From Bacteroidales bacterium (GTDB lineage: Bacteria; Bacteroidota; Bacteroidia; Bacteroidales; JAGOPY01): DNA of 64,000 bases. Position 1 is the stretch's first letter. Each line of letters starts with the position of its first letter. Under the pieces are notes generated by a model that was not told the origin of the DNA, did no database searches, and was given only the letters and a program-made list of their open reading frames with translations. The stretch covers positions 35,307 through 99,306 of the forward strand of contig JAGOPY010000013.1 in the NCBI GenBank assembly GCA_017991835.1, in the 5' to 3' direction. Below are positions 42,468 to 52,886 of this stretch, in pieces. Position numbers and translations under genes: made by a program.

Positions 42468-45400
42468 ATGAAAACACGAATTATTTGCATATTGATTTTT
42501 ATTTATTTAAGTTCCTTCTGCTTACTTAGTCAAGACACCTGGCTCGAAAATATTTATGTGCCGGATATTTTTTCCCAGGCTTCTCCCCACAGTATTGTTT
42601 ATAATGAAAATAACCAAAAGTATTATGTATATACAGGTCAAAGAATCCTCATTGCCGATAAGCAGTCAGGAATCTTAGAGAATCCTATATATGTAGGATT
42701 AACAGGCTATTACGATACTTACTATTCATCTATTGAGAGAAATCACAAACTGGCTATCGACCTTTCGCGTAATTATATTTACTGCGCTAACGAGGATGAT
42801 GCACTAAAAATTTATGATTGCGATGATAATAGCTTAATTCATCAGTTTAATTCATGGGAACCCTTGATTAGTTCATTTATTTATTACAATACTGAATTGG
42901 ATAGAATCTACTGGATACAAAACAGTGTTCAGCTTAATGGCAAGAATCGCCTTACAGTCATTAATCCGGATGATTGGTCCAATATTTACGTCGAAACATC
43001 TAATGAAAGACAAATCTTCGATATTGAATTTTGTTTGACAAATTCTTTTCTGAATAAAGATTATTTGGTTTTAAGTACAACAAGCACGGCTTCTCCTTCG
43101 GGGTATATCAGCCTGATCAATCCCATTAACCTGACAACCTACGATTCTTTTGTCTTGCCTGTACAAAATGCAAATAAATTATTATATGTCGATGAATTTA
43201 ATCGACTTTATTGCCTGACATCTAATAGTACAACATCAATTCTTCAGGCTTTTTCCATTAATTCAGCAGCAAATCAGTTTGATTATCTGGAAAACTATTC
43301 GATTTCCAACTTTCCTGTTTATATTTCCGAATCGGCCTGCTTTGTTGAAGATATTTTCAACTACGCTTATATTACTGGCGGAGATCATACAGGATTGCGT
43401 AAATTGGTAATTTTCGACTATACCAGACAAAATAATAACGAGCCCATTATTGCCGAATACCAATTCCCAAATGTCGATCAGGTGATCGTTGGTTTAAATG
43501 AGAAAGTATTTTCTTCAGGAAATAATCTTAACAGATTATTTGGCTCGACAATAGAAGGCACGGTTTCAATTAACGGAACAGCTAATCATTTAGTGAAGGC
43601 AGGTGATGGGCTTGTTTTGTCAAATCTAGAGGGTAATTCGATTGACAGTTATGACTTTTCCTTAAATTTAACACAAAGAGTCCATCTTGGAAATGCTATT
43701 TTACGCGGTGTAATAAACACACAAAATCAAAAAATTTACTGGATCCCAAATCAAACACTTTTTGCGGCAGCATTTTTAAGTATACAAGATTTATCAGACA
43801 ACTCATTCAATTCCATCGAGATTGGCACATACATATCTGATTTAGCCTATCACGCCTATTCCAATAAAACTGTCGTATCAAATTTTCATTATTCAGGATC
43901 GAAACTGACCCTAGTAGATGGCTATTCTGATAATGTGGAAATTATTGCCTCAGATTTCGTGAATATACTTAAACCGGGGTTGAATAATAAAACCTATTTG
44001 GGCGGGGTGGATCTACTTAAATATATAGAAATGGATAATAACTCAATTGAAGAAGTACAAAATAATAATCTTAATGAGCATTATGAAATAATTGATTTCG
44101 AAATATTGAATAATGGAGATTGTATGGCCCTGGCGACAGAAAATGGGATTTATGGTTGTAAACTTTTAAAGATAGATAAGAATACAAATGAAATAGTTGC
44201 AACCTTGCCATTGTCAAGAACACCTGTCGGACATAGAGATGGTCTTTTTTATAATAGCTCTAAAAATCAACTTTATCTTCTATCAGAATATTATTTAACA
44301 GTCATTGATCCATTAACACTCCAACAAATAAGTGAAATTACACAACCCGAAGATGATTTATTTTTAAAATGCCACTATTCACCAAGAAGCGAAAAAGTAT
44401 TGGTGATTTGTAAAAATAATCGGAAAGTACTCAGCTACAATGCCAATAATTTTTCATTAAATAATCAATTCGAGTTGCCGGTAAATGCTATCATCAAATC
44501 TTCATTTTATAACAGTATTAATGATTTGCTTTACCTGCATCATACTAAATATGATCTGAATCTTTACAAAAATGAAATAAGACTCTTATCAATAAGATGT
44601 GACGATTTCCAGGTTCAAAGTGATATTTATTTACAGCAAAATACTCTTAAAAATGTATTTTCGGCGACTCTGACAGCACAAATAGTCTGGGATGAATCCA
44701 CCAATACCATTTTTATACCTAATGAGGGATTAGGTAATATTAGTAAAGTAAACTGTTCTGATGACCAGCTGATCCTCCAGCCCCGCACCTGGAACTGGAT
44801 CTCTTTCCCGCGGCTTGAAAGAGAAGGTAACGGAGAGGTTTCTACCGTGGAGCAGTTGGAAAATATCGCTCCTTTTCCATCTTATATCCAAATGACGCAT
44901 TGGGTTCCTATAGGTCAGGGAACAATTGATAAAGTATGGAATGGAATTATTTGGACTGGAAACTTAAATACAGTTCAGAGCACATTAGGCTATAAGCTGG
45001 AGACCAATAATCCTGGGGTTTCAATACTTCCCATGACAGGAAGCGTTCTCGGCCCGGAGACAACGATGCCGCTATATGCCGAGGGCTTAGCCATAAAAAC
45101 GAACTGGACCGGCTATTATCTGCCGGTGGTTCAAAGCCCTTTCGATGCCATCGGGGAAGAATTGCTCGAGGATATGAATATGCTCAAAGGCCAATACTGG
45201 TCGTGCTTTAAAAAAGACCCGGGGCATACCAAGACAACCGGAAGTATTTGGGGATGTGCCTGCCAGCAGGGAAGGGTCGAGATCAAATACGGTGACATGA
45301 TCGAGATCTATCCCACAGAAGATATCCCCGAATTCCACTGGCAGATGGCCTGGATGCAACAGGAATCAGAACCTAAACCGCCTTCCCTGTTATTCCAGTA

Positions 45401-46001
45401 TGAGGAAAAGGCGGAATACGATGCCCTTTTCATCGAACTGGATACCCTGAACCTGCCGGAAGAGATCGGCGCTTTTGCCGGAGATTCCTGTATTGGCGCT
45501 ACTACGGTATTGCCGACCGACACCATGGCCCTGATCTGCGCTTATACGGAAGGATTTGAAGGCGAAGAGATCACCTTCGAGCTGCTGTATCCGACCAAAT
45601 CTGCCAGGCCAAGGTGCAGGGATTATTCTGTTTTGAATACCACCACAGGGATCCGTGAAAAACGCAGGATCGTGGCAGGGGAAAACCAGCCCTATTTCCT
45701 GGTTTCATTGAAATCGCAGGAAAATATTCCGGCAGAAGAGACGGCGTTCAATGTAAATGTCCGGCCAAATCCGGCTGGAAACGAATTTACCGTATCGTAC
45801 TTCACCGGGGAAGAGGCATCGGTCGAATTGTTGTTGATCAATGCATTAGGGTTGCCAGTCAACTCCTGGCAACGAGGCATCCAGAACGCGGGGAGCTATT
45901 CGATGGCGATCAGCACGGCCGGTTTGCCTTCCGGTTGTTATTACCTGAAGGTCAAGGCCGGCAATGCCGTCGATATACATAAGATTATGATCATTCATTA
46001 A
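42468..46001 (+). CDS. large secreted propeller-like protein with T9SS tail, copy 1
   Basis: 1177 residues. Signal peptide IICILIFIYLSSFCLLSQ. The AT-rich first two thirds (to about 44750) encode propeller-like repeats (NRLYCLTSNS, KLLKIDKNTNEIVATL, NQLYLLSEYYLTVIDP). From about residue 760 the DNA is more GC-rich and the protein is closely related to the second copy: WNWISFPRL, GYYLPVVQSPFDAI, LKGQYWSC, EIGAFAGDSCIGATTVLPTD. The T9SS type A domain (VRPNPAGNEFTVSY, LPSGCYYLKVKAGNAVDIHKIMII) ends it. Composition change suggests a mosaic gene with a swapped passenger. Cell-surface location likely; function unknown. Confidence 0.87.
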   Translation: MKTRIICILIFIYLSSFCLLSQDTWLENIYVPDIFSQASPHSIVYNENNQKYYVYTGQRILIADKQSGILENPIYVGLTGYYDTYYSSIERNHKLAIDLSRNYIYCANEDDALKIYDCDDNSLIHQFNSWEPLISSFIYYNTELDRIYWIQNSVQLNGKNRLTVINPDDWSNIYVETSNERQIFDIEFCLTNSFLNKDYLVLSTTSTASPSGYISLINPINLTTYDSFVLPVQNANKLLYVDEFNRLYCLTSNSTTSILQAFSINSAANQFDYLENYSISNFPVYISESACFVEDIFNYAYITGGDHTGLRKLVIFDYTRQNNNEPIIAEYQFPNVDQVIVGLNEKVFSSGNNLNRLFGSTIEGTVSINGTANHLVKAGDGLVLSNLEGNSIDSYDFSLNLTQRVHLGNAILRGVINTQNQKIYWIPNQTLFAAAFLSIQDLSDNSFNSIEIGTYISDLAYHAYSNKTVVSNFHYSGSKLTLVDGYSDNVEIIASDFVNILKPGLNNKTYLGGVDLLKYIEMDNNSIEEVQNNNLNEHYEIIDFEILNNGDCMALATENGIYGCKLLKIDKNTNEIVATLPLSRTPVGHRDGLFYNSSKNQLYLLSEYYLTVIDPLTLQQISEITQPEDDLFLKCHYSPRSEKVLVICKNNRKVLSYNANNFSLNNQFELPVNAIIKSSFYNSINDLLYLHHTKYDLNLYKNEIRLLSIRCDDFQVQSDIYLQQNTLKNVFSATLTAQIVWDESTNTIFIPNEGLGNISKVNCSDDQLILQPRTWNWISFPRLEREGNGEVSTVEQLENIAPFPSYIQMTHWVPIGQGTIDKVWNGIIWTGNLNTVQSTLGYKLETNNPGVSILPMTGSVLGPETTMPLYAEGLAIKTNWTGYYLPVVQSPFDAIGEELLEDMNMLKGQYWSCFKKDPGHTKTTGSIWGCACQQGRVEIKYGDMIEIYPTEDIPEFHWQMAWMQQESEPKPPSLLFQYEEKAEYDALFIELDTLNLPEEIGAFAGDSCIGATTVLPTDTMALICAYTEGFEGEEITFELLYPTKSARPRCRDYSVLNTTTGIREKRRIVAGENQPYFLVSLKSQENIPAEETAFNVNVRPNPAGNEFTVSYFTGEEASVELLLINALGLPVNSWQRGIQNAGSYSMAISTAGLPSGCYYLKVKAGNAVDIHKIMIIH

Positions 46002-46033
46002 CATTTAACGGGAGTGCATCAAAAGTCTTTAAT

Positions 46034-46140
46034 AAACCACAAAGGCGCACAAAATATATCACAAAGGCGCGCAAAGTACCTGATTACAGGATTAAAACCT
46101 TTGTGCGCTTTCGTGCAACCCTTTGTGTGCCTTTGTGGTT
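46034..46140. repeat. long inverted repeat (ACCACAAAGGCGCACAAA)
   Basis: ACCACAAAGGCGCACAAA at the left pairs with TTTGTGTGCCTTTGTGGT at the right (one mismatch), with a second nested pair CACAAAGGCGCGCAAAG and CTTTGTGCGCTTTCGTG. Lies between the propeller gene and the beta-helix gene and may terminate or process the transcript. Confidence 0.8.
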
Positions 46141-46176
46141 AAGCACTTTCGAGAAATCCTCATTAAAAAAAGAGCA

Positions 46177-48507
46177 TTGAAAATTAAAAATATAATAGTT
46201 ATCTTCTGGTTTATGATCCTGTTGATCAACCAGGTTTATCCCCAGGTTATCACCGTCAAACAGGACGGAACCGGCGATTTCACGATAATACAAGAAGCGG
46301 TTGACATTGCGAACGATGGGGATACGATTATCGTCTATCCGGGAGTCTATTTCGAAAACGTGGACCTGACCGAAAAAGACATTGTCCTGGCAAGTACATG
46401 GCTCCTTTTCGGTCAGGATAGCCTGATCTCTCAAACCATCATTGACGGCAACCAACTGGGAAGTTGCATTAAAACGAAATCAGGGAGCGAGTGGTCGGAG
46501 GTGCTCGGATTCTCCCTGCAGCACGGCGTGGGGACAAAACATGGAGACTTGCAACCAGAGCTGTATGGATATGGAGGAGGTATTTATATAAGCAAATCTA
46601 AATTAGAAGTGACCAGATGTAAGATTACAGACAATTTTGGGATGTATGGCGGAGGAATTGTCGCGCTGGAATCCTCGGTAAGATTTACAGGAAATAATAT
46701 ACATAATAACTGGGCCGCGGGTGGAGGAGGAGGAATTCTCACCTCAAACTCAATTGTTGAATTCGATAGTATTATGTTAAACAGTATCTATCTGAATTAT
46801 GGATCTTTCGCAACTGATATAGCGGTAAAACTCAATGACTCGCTCCAAAAGATCTGGCTTGACACTTGTACGGTACTCAATCCTGATCAATATTACATCG
46901 GCCGGTTCGAAAATCACGCCATCCATGTCAGCCGTCCCCCGATTTCGGTGCTAAATGGAATGATTGAGCAAGTCAATGCCGACCTGTTCGTCAGTACATC
47001 AGGCGATGATTCCAATTCAGGGTTGACGATCGGCGATCCATTGAAAACCATCTCTTTTGCTTTGCTAAAAATTTCTTCCGACAGCCTTGACCCTAAGACG
47101 GTATACGTTGCCGATGGAGTCTATTCTCCTTCACTGACTGGAGAACATGTGCCTATCCAGTTAAAGAATTTTGTCAACCTTATTGGTCAAAGCCGGGAAA
47201 ATACCATTATTGACTGTGAGGTTAAGTATGAAGGAGCCCGGTTTGCCTTCGGACAGGATTACAGCATGGCAAAAAATATCACCTTTCGTAATGGTAACGG
47301 TTATCCTACTATGCTAAACGGAGGCATATCGACAGGTTATTCCAGCAAAATAGTATTGGATAGTATTGCATTGATCAATACTACCGGCGATCACTCCGTC
47401 GGAATCTACTCAGATTCAGGCGACTCAATTATTATTAAGAACTGTATCTTTGAAAACTGTGCAGGGTACTGCCCAGTCGAGATTTTTACCGGTTATCAAA
47501 GTCCGCCGACCTACGCTGAGTTGGTCTCGAACCGCTTTTCCCTTAACCATCCCGATACAAATGCAGAATGGGAATTCAGACAAGTTACATTATTCTTTGT
47601 AGGATCAATTTCCACCCCAGGAAAGATTATGGCAAAGGTCGTCAATTGCTTATTTAACGATAATTCCGACAGTACCGTCTTCGCCCCTGATCCGGTGCCC
47701 ATTGCGTTATTGGCACTTTACGGTGTGTTTGTTGAAATGGCCAACTGCACCTTTGCCAACAACACCACCACTAATGATCTTGGCGCCGCCTTGAGCCTTG
47801 CCTATGGTTCTCACGCCAACCTGTACAATTGCATTTTTTACGGTAATAGCCCGAAACAAGCAACGCTGACCAATACACCACAGGAGCCCAACACGCTGGG
47901 AATCTACAACTCCCTCATCCAGGACGGGCTGGACGGCATATATAATAACGGCGGGGTGAATTTTATCGAATGGGGAGCAGGCAACCTGGATGCAAATCCC
48001 ATATTTTTCGGCTCGGGAGAGCATCCTTATTCCATCGATTACGGCTCTCCCTGCATCGACGCCGGCACCACAGACCTGCCGCCATGGATCGATTTACCGG
48101 AATTCGACATCGCCGGCAATCCCCGCGTGTACGGCGAAACGGTCGATATGGGCGCGTATGAGTATGGGCCGTGGGTGGGGGTGCCTGAGGCACACGGTTC
48201 AAAGTTCAAAGTTCAAAGTTCAAAGTTGTTGATTGTTAATCCGAATCCTTTTTCTTACGGAACTTATATAAGTTACGGGTTGAAATCAGCCGGGAGGTTG
48301 AATATCAGTATTTTCAACAGCAGCGGAATGTTGGTTAAGACACTGGTCAATTTTAAAGGAGGGACCGAAGAGACAGGGGAAATCTACTGGGATGGAGCCG
48401 GCCCTGGAGGAACCGCCCTGCCCGCCGGAATCTACTTTGTCCGCCTGACCATCGACGGGAAAGAGACGGAAACGGTGAAGGTGGTGAAGGTTGAAAATAG
48501 TCATTAG
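46177..48507 (+). CDS. secreted parallel beta-helix protein (pectate-lyase-like, DUF1565) with T9SS tail, copy 1
   Basis: About 776 residues from TTG 46177, which gives a signal peptide (IIVIFWFMILLINQVYPQ) like that of the paralogue; a GTG start at 46123 lies in the inverted repeat and ATG 46213 would cut the signal. Repeated ITVKQDGTGDFTIIQEAVD and DTIIVYPGVYFENV motifs plus DGNQLGSCIK... mark a right-handed beta-helix. A second helix starts at LFVSTSGDDSNSGLTIGDPLKTI (DUF1565-like). The last 90 residues are a FlgD-like T9SS domain (NPNPFSYGTYISYGL to VVKVENSH). A GTTCAAA x4 array encodes the linker just before that domain. Carbohydrate binding or lyase activity is possible but no catalytic residues are seen. 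Confidence 0.85.
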   Translation: MKIKNIIVIFWFMILLINQVYPQVITVKQDGTGDFTIIQEAVDIANDGDTIIVYPGVYFENVDLTEKDIVLASTWLLFGQDSLISQTIIDGNQLGSCIKTKSGSEWSEVLGFSLQHGVGTKHGDLQPELYGYGGGIYISKSKLEVTRCKITDNFGMYGGGIVALESSVRFTGNNIHNNWAAGGGGGILTSNSIVEFDSIMLNSIYLNYGSFATDIAVKLNDSLQKIWLDTCTVLNPDQYYIGRFENHAIHVSRPPISVLNGMIEQVNADLFVSTSGDDSNSGLTIGDPLKTISFALLKISSDSLDPKTVYVADGVYSPSLTGEHVPIQLKNFVNLIGQSRENTIIDCEVKYEGARFAFGQDYSMAKNITFRNGNGYPTMLNGGISTGYSSKIVLDSIALINTTGDHSVGIYSDSGDSIIIKNCIFENCAGYCPVEIFTGYQSPPTYAELVSNRFSLNHPDTNAEWEFRQVTLFFVGSISTPGKIMAKVVNCLFNDNSDSTVFAPDPVPIALLALYGVFVEMANCTFANNTTTNDLGAALSLAYGSHANLYNCIFYGNSPKQATLTNTPQEPNTLGIYNSLIQDGLDGIYNNGGVNFIEWGAGNLDANPIFFGSGEHPYSIDYGSPCIDAGTTDLPPWIDLPEFDIAGNPRVYGETVDMGAYEYGPWVGVPEAHGSKFKVQSSKLLIVNPNPFSYGTYISYGLKSAGRLNISIFNSSGMLVKTLVNFKGGTEETGEIYWDGAGPGGTALPAGIYFVRLTIDGKETETVKVVKVENSH
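48197..48224. repeat. coding heptanucleotide array GTTCAAA x4
   Basis: 28 bases at the joint between the beta-helix passenger and the T9SS domain, giving the linker SKFKVQSSK. The paralogue has GTTCCAG/GTTCCAA x4 at the same place. Confidence 0.95.
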
Positions 48508-48565
48508 CTCGCTAGCGCTCGCGTCATTAGTGGTCATTTATTGGAACTTTGGAACACGATAAATT

Positions 48566-48642
48566 GAGATGCCATCTCGCAAATTTGAGATGGAGTCTCG
48601 GCGCTTTGAGACTCCATCTCACTTATAGCAGATGGAGTCTCA
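48566..48642. repeat. palindrome block, copy 2
   Basis: GAGATGCCATCTC at 48566-48578, inverted repeat TGAGATGGAGTCTC (48586-48599) and GAGACTCCATCTCA (48608-48621), third half after it. More than 90 percent alike to copy 1 by eye. In the 378-base gap 48508-48885 together with promoter and leader. Confidence 0.85.
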
Positions 48643-48655
48643 CTTGACCCCTCAC

Positions 48656-48686
48656 TTGACTTTCCTGTCGATATTCATTATATTTG
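48656..48686 (+). promoter_or_regulatory. promoter TTG-N20-TATATTTG, copy 2
   Basis: TTG at 48656-48658 and TATATTTG at 48679-48686 with a 20-base spacer, as in copy 1; followed by the same GTCCCGCCCCCCAACCATTG leader start. Confidence 0.75.
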
Positions 48687-48765
48687 TCCCGCCCCCCAAC
48701 CATTGATCTTTTTAAAATTTCAATTAATCCCGATGATACGGTCTTGCCTGAAGTCTTATTTCCGT

Positions 48766-48779
48766 AGAGAGAGAGAGAG
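48766..48779. repeat. (AG)7 tract in the mRNA leader
   Basis: Seven AG units at the place where copy 1 has twelve; flanking leader sequence is conserved (CCCGATGATACGG and TTGCCTGAAGT). Confidence 0.95.
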
Positions 48780-48885
48780 TAGAACTCTAATCTTCTTTCT
48801 CCCTGAAAAGGAATTCCCTCCATGAATCAAGCTTTCTCATGTACACCGAATTTTACCAATTAATAATTTCCTTAATTTTATAACA

Positions 48886-51800
48886 ATGAAAAACATAAAC
48901 TCTTATCAGGTCCGCATACTATTCGCTTCTTTTATCCTCTATCTATTGCCATTTCTCAGCATTAATACCATTTATGCCCAGGATTTTTCCCATGTGGAAA
49001 ATATTAAAGTTCCCTCTACAGCCAATTCCGGTTACCCGATCGGTGATATTATAGCTGCTAATAACAGACTCTTTCTTTACAGTACTGAAGGTATTGTCTA
49101 TTTTAATCCTTCTGATAATCCGATTGTTTATGGATTTATAAATTTCCCGGGTTATTTCGGAAAATTTAATCCGGTCTTAAACAGAGGCGGGGGCCATGAT
49201 GCTAATATGATGACCCTCAATTCGACAGATAACCTTCTTTATGTTATCACACCCGATTTGAAGATACTGAAGATCAGCACGACTAATCCTGGTTTTACCG
49301 GTAGCATTATGATGGGCACTCCCGGTGACATTACTCATTTTCAAACGCTAAACGGGTATAATGTCATCAAATATGATGGTGCCAATGACCGGTTGTACTG
49401 GCTGGTTGAAGGCAGAAATGAATCAAATGAAACCGGGGAATTTCATTACAGGGACACTTATCTTGCTGTTTACAATGTCAGTCCGGATGGAAATTCACTA
49501 AGCTATATTAATTCTTTGTTCTACATTGGTCATGGCGCCGGACAATATATGGAATCCATCTTTGATGTGGAATTCAATGAAACCAATGATTATTTCTATC
49601 TTGCTAAAAAAAGGCACCTCGAGGTTTGGCAAATTGACAACCAAACAAACACATTTAATTTGGTGAATACTATAAAGACATTGGCCGGAAAATTCGGGAA
49701 GTTGCTTTATATAAATAATGGAACCCAGATACATAAAATCCTCGCATTCCCATATAGACTGCCCTTTACGGGAAGTGGTTTTGAATATGAACCCCCCTTG
49801 GAATCTGAAATTAGATTTTTTTCAATTGATGGTAATAATCCTTTCCAGGTGGATTCAATATTAGCTCCCAGTAAAAGAATTAATGATGCTGTATACTTAT
49901 CGGGGTACAATGATCTTGTACTATGTTATGCTCCCGATGAGTATATCCAGGATTATGTGGTTCGTGAAAATTCTGATGTAGCATTATATCATTTCAGCGG
50001 AAACAGTTTTTCCTTTACAGGAGATCTGATCACAAACGGATTTCCGCAATACAATGAACCTGAACAGCTAATGAACCGGCCTAATCAGATGTTTGCAAAC
50101 ACCAATTCAAGCATTATTACAGGAAAGACTCACGAAATCGTCCGAATCTTTAAGAATAACGGAACCTATACCTTCAGTCAATTATTGTCCGGAGAAAGCA
50201 ACTGCTTCAGTAAGACTGCTCAATTATCCGCCAGGGATTATATCATAAATCCTACGCTCAATGGCCTGGTTGTCTACAATGAAAGTCTTCCCAATGAAGA
50301 TCTTTCATTTATCAGAACTGCATACCCGGTATATAACATCTGTGCCAATCCGCTGAACGGAAATTTATATTTCTCCAATCGCCTGTCATCGGAGCATTGC
50401 GGCTTTTATATTTATCATCCTTCTACCGGAGTTTCAACTCATATCAACCAATACAGCTCAGGTGCTTTCACAAAGCCGATCGGTGATTTGATCTTCAATG
50501 AATTCACCGGGCAATACCTTGTCAGTGAAAATGCACCGGATGAAATCAATAATCATGTCCATGTCAAGGTTTTTAACGGTCAAACCGATCAAGTCGCTCA
50601 AATTATCAATGTGCCCGGCCAGTACGCCAAAGAGATGTTCATCTCACCCCAGGGATGGCTTTACATAATGTTTGACATGCATGCGGGACTGGACCCAAAG
50701 ATCCTGATCCTGAATGCCCGTGATTATACAGGGAACACAGTCATTACGCTTAATCCGGGGGGCTATCAGGATCCGTTTGCATTCTATACGGCTGAATTTC
50801 TGTATAATCCGAAAAACAGGACTGTATATCTGACCGTTTCACCCAATGCCATTACACTTGAACCCTATAATCCAGTCATAAACAGCATGCGCGACTATAT
50901 CGGTAGTATAAATCTCCAAAACGGATTATTAATTGAATTATACGCCAACCAATTTGTCAGGTCGTTTCCGTTGCATTTTCCTGGCAAAATGATCTGTCCT
51001 GACGCTGAGTCCTCCGAATACTCAGCAAATTATCAGGGTAAGCTATTTATTAAAACCAATAGCCTGTCGATTTACCAGTATGATAATCCTACTATACCAA
51101 AACCAGGGCCTGAGTCTGTTCAGGGCAACCCGAAGTATAATGAAATAGTTTATAGCGCCTATTATGATACGGTGTATGGGTTGAGGGATGAAATCGATGA
51201 TGAAACCTTTTATCCGGCTGACCGGGAAATCAATATTTACAAGATCTTTTCCGATGGAACCTCAGAGCTTAAATTCCAATACCCCGGGCAGGCTGCTGCT
51301 TTCTTCAACAACCCATATGATACTCTGCTCTACCTTTTTGTGAAAATCGATGATATCAAACTGGGAGATACGCCGGCAAGTTTACTGCAGCTTAATCCCA
51401 AAGATTCGACTTTTTTTAAGGATATAATTGATGTCGATAATACTGCTTTTTATATTGAATATGACCATAACCCCGATTATGGATTCCATTTCTATAACAT
51501 GATTAATCCATACATTGACCGATATTCTAATCAAATCTATTTACCCAATGGCGGTCATGGCAATGTAAGTGTGCTAAGTTATAAAGCTGAAGAATCTTAC
51601 ACTCTGGGCTCGGGCATCAAATGGCTTTCCTTCCCCAGGTTAACTAGAAATGCCGGTGAAGTGGAACCGGCCGAGGCATTACTGAACAGGATTGAAGTGC
51701 CTCCTTTTTATGACGATGGCAAAATGAGCACTTTAGTGCCAAACTCTGATAATTTACTGTACATTGAATACGACCCTTTGCCAGGATGGTATCATTCAAT

Positions 51801-52878
51801 TGGTCAACTCTCTATGGTTCATAGTTCTTTGGGTTATAAAATTGACTATTTGATACCTGAAGCGGACCGGAAGATTATCATGGAAGGCGATGTATGGGAG
51901 CCGGATGAATATGTGATAATGTATCCCCGTTATGAAAATTGGGTCGGGTACTGGCTACCGGAGGTTCAGTCGCCCTTCGATGCCATTCCCCAGTCCATTC
52001 TGGATGAATTGACCTCCATCAAAGGTCAATACTGGACCTGTGGAAAATTTTGGGGCAGCACGGGCGACGGCCCCGGTCAGCCGCAGCCCTCTTACTGGCT
52101 TTGTGCCTGCACAAAAGGCGGGATCAATTTGCGCTACGGCGATATGGCTGTCCTTAAGACCATCGATTTAACGGGTCCTTCGTATGATTTCCAGTGGCAG
52201 CGTTATGGCAACCCGGTCATGGAAGAGCCAAAACCGGAGACGGAATTCTACAGTTTTACAGAGAAAAGTGATTATACCCCCTATTTCATAGAGCTCGATA
52301 CAACGGATCTTCCGCTGGAAATCGCCGCTTTCGTGAATGATACCTGTGTCGGGGCAACCACCGTGCTCCCCGGAGATTCATTGATACTTGTGCCGGGATA
52401 TACGGGTGGATTGAATGGCGAAGTGGTATTTGAACAATATTTTGGTCCGGAAAAATCACAACCTGTCCTAAAAGAGGAGTATTTCGTGTATAATCATTCG
52501 ACAGGGAGAAAGGAAAAACGGACCATCCATTCTATCGAAAGCCAGGGTTATTTCAGAATTTCTTTCAGGAACAACGAATCTGGGAATGGCCCGATAAAGG
52601 AAGAAGCATGGATCAGATGCCAGCCGAATCCGGTGAAGGATAATTTGGAGATCCGATTCTATACTCCTGAAGAAGGGGCTGTCAATATTATGCTGAATGA
52701 CCTCTTTGGCCGGATGATCCTCACGGTGTACGATGGATATGCCGGCAAAGGAGAGATTTGTATACCCAGCCGCTCATCCGTTATCAAAGAAGGCCGGCTT
52801 GCACCGGGAGTCTACTGCCTGGTCCTGAATACCGGCTCATTTAAAGCCGAAACCAAGGTCATCATCATCAATAATTGA
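48886..52878 (+). CDS. large secreted propeller-like protein with T9SS tail, copy 2
   Basis: 1330 residues, signal peptide ending IYAQ (LFASFILYLLPFLSINTIYAQ). Long propeller-like region (GDIIAANNRLFLYSTEG, NDRLYWLVEGRNESN, NPLNGNLYFSNRL, LFIKTNSLSIYQYD), then the same C-terminal module as copy 1: IKWLSFPRLTRN, GYWLPEVQSPFDAI, IKGQYWTC, EIAAFVNDTCVGATTVLPGD, and a T9SS type A domain (IRCQPNPVKDNLEIRF, LAPGVYCLVLNTG). The passengers of the two copies are only distantly alike although promoters, leaders and tails are close. Overlaps the next gene's leader frame; that gene's ATG is 8 bases past the stop. Confidence 0.87.
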   Translation: MKNINSYQVRILFASFILYLLPFLSINTIYAQDFSHVENIKVPSTANSGYPIGDIIAANNRLFLYSTEGIVYFNPSDNPIVYGFINFPGYFGKFNPVLNRGGGHDANMMTLNSTDNLLYVITPDLKILKISTTNPGFTGSIMMGTPGDITHFQTLNGYNVIKYDGANDRLYWLVEGRNESNETGEFHYRDTYLAVYNVSPDGNSLSYINSLFYIGHGAGQYMESIFDVEFNETNDYFYLAKKRHLEVWQIDNQTNTFNLVNTIKTLAGKFGKLLYINNGTQIHKILAFPYRLPFTGSGFEYEPPLESEIRFFSIDGNNPFQVDSILAPSKRINDAVYLSGYNDLVLCYAPDEYIQDYVVRENSDVALYHFSGNSFSFTGDLITNGFPQYNEPEQLMNRPNQMFANTNSSIITGKTHEIVRIFKNNGTYTFSQLLSGESNCFSKTAQLSARDYIINPTLNGLVVYNESLPNEDLSFIRTAYPVYNICANPLNGNLYFSNRLSSEHCGFYIYHPSTGVSTHINQYSSGAFTKPIGDLIFNEFTGQYLVSENAPDEINNHVHVKVFNGQTDQVAQIINVPGQYAKEMFISPQGWLYIMFDMHAGLDPKILILNARDYTGNTVITLNPGGYQDPFAFYTAEFLYNPKNRTVYLTVSPNAITLEPYNPVINSMRDYIGSINLQNGLLIELYANQFVRSFPLHFPGKMICPDAESSEYSANYQGKLFIKTNSLSIYQYDNPTIPKPGPESVQGNPKYNEIVYSAYYDTVYGLRDEIDDETFYPADREINIYKIFSDGTSELKFQYPGQAAAFFNNPYDTLLYLFVKIDDIKLGDTPASLLQLNPKDSTFFKDIIDVDNTAFYIEYDHNPDYGFHFYNMINPYIDRYSNQIYLPNGGHGNVSVLSYKAEESYTLGSGIKWLSFPRLTRNAGEVEPAEALLNRIEVPPFYDDGKMSTLVPNSDNLLYIEYDPLPGWYHSIGQLSMVHSSLGYKIDYLIPEADRKIIMEGDVWEPDEYVIMYPRYENWVGYWLPEVQSPFDAIPQSILDELTSIKGQYWTCGKFWGSTGDGPGQPQPSYWLCACTKGGINLRYGDMAVLKTIDLTGPSYDFQWQRYGNPVMEEPKPETEFYSFTEKSDYTPYFIELDTTDLPLEIAAFVNDTCVGATTVLPGDSLILVPGYTGGLNGEVVFEQYFGPEKSQPVLKEEYFVYNHSTGRKEKRTIHSIESQGYFRISFRNNESGNGPIKEEAWIRCQPNPVKDNLEIRFYTPEEGAVNIMLNDLFGRMILTVYDGYAGKGEICIPSRSSVIKEGRLAPGVYCLVLNTGSFKAETKVIIINN

Positions 52879-52886
52879 TTTGTCCT

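Noticed and set aside
42299..42490. Short minus-strand frame with a Ser-Leu repeat
   Set aside because: It is only the (AG)12 tract read in reverse.
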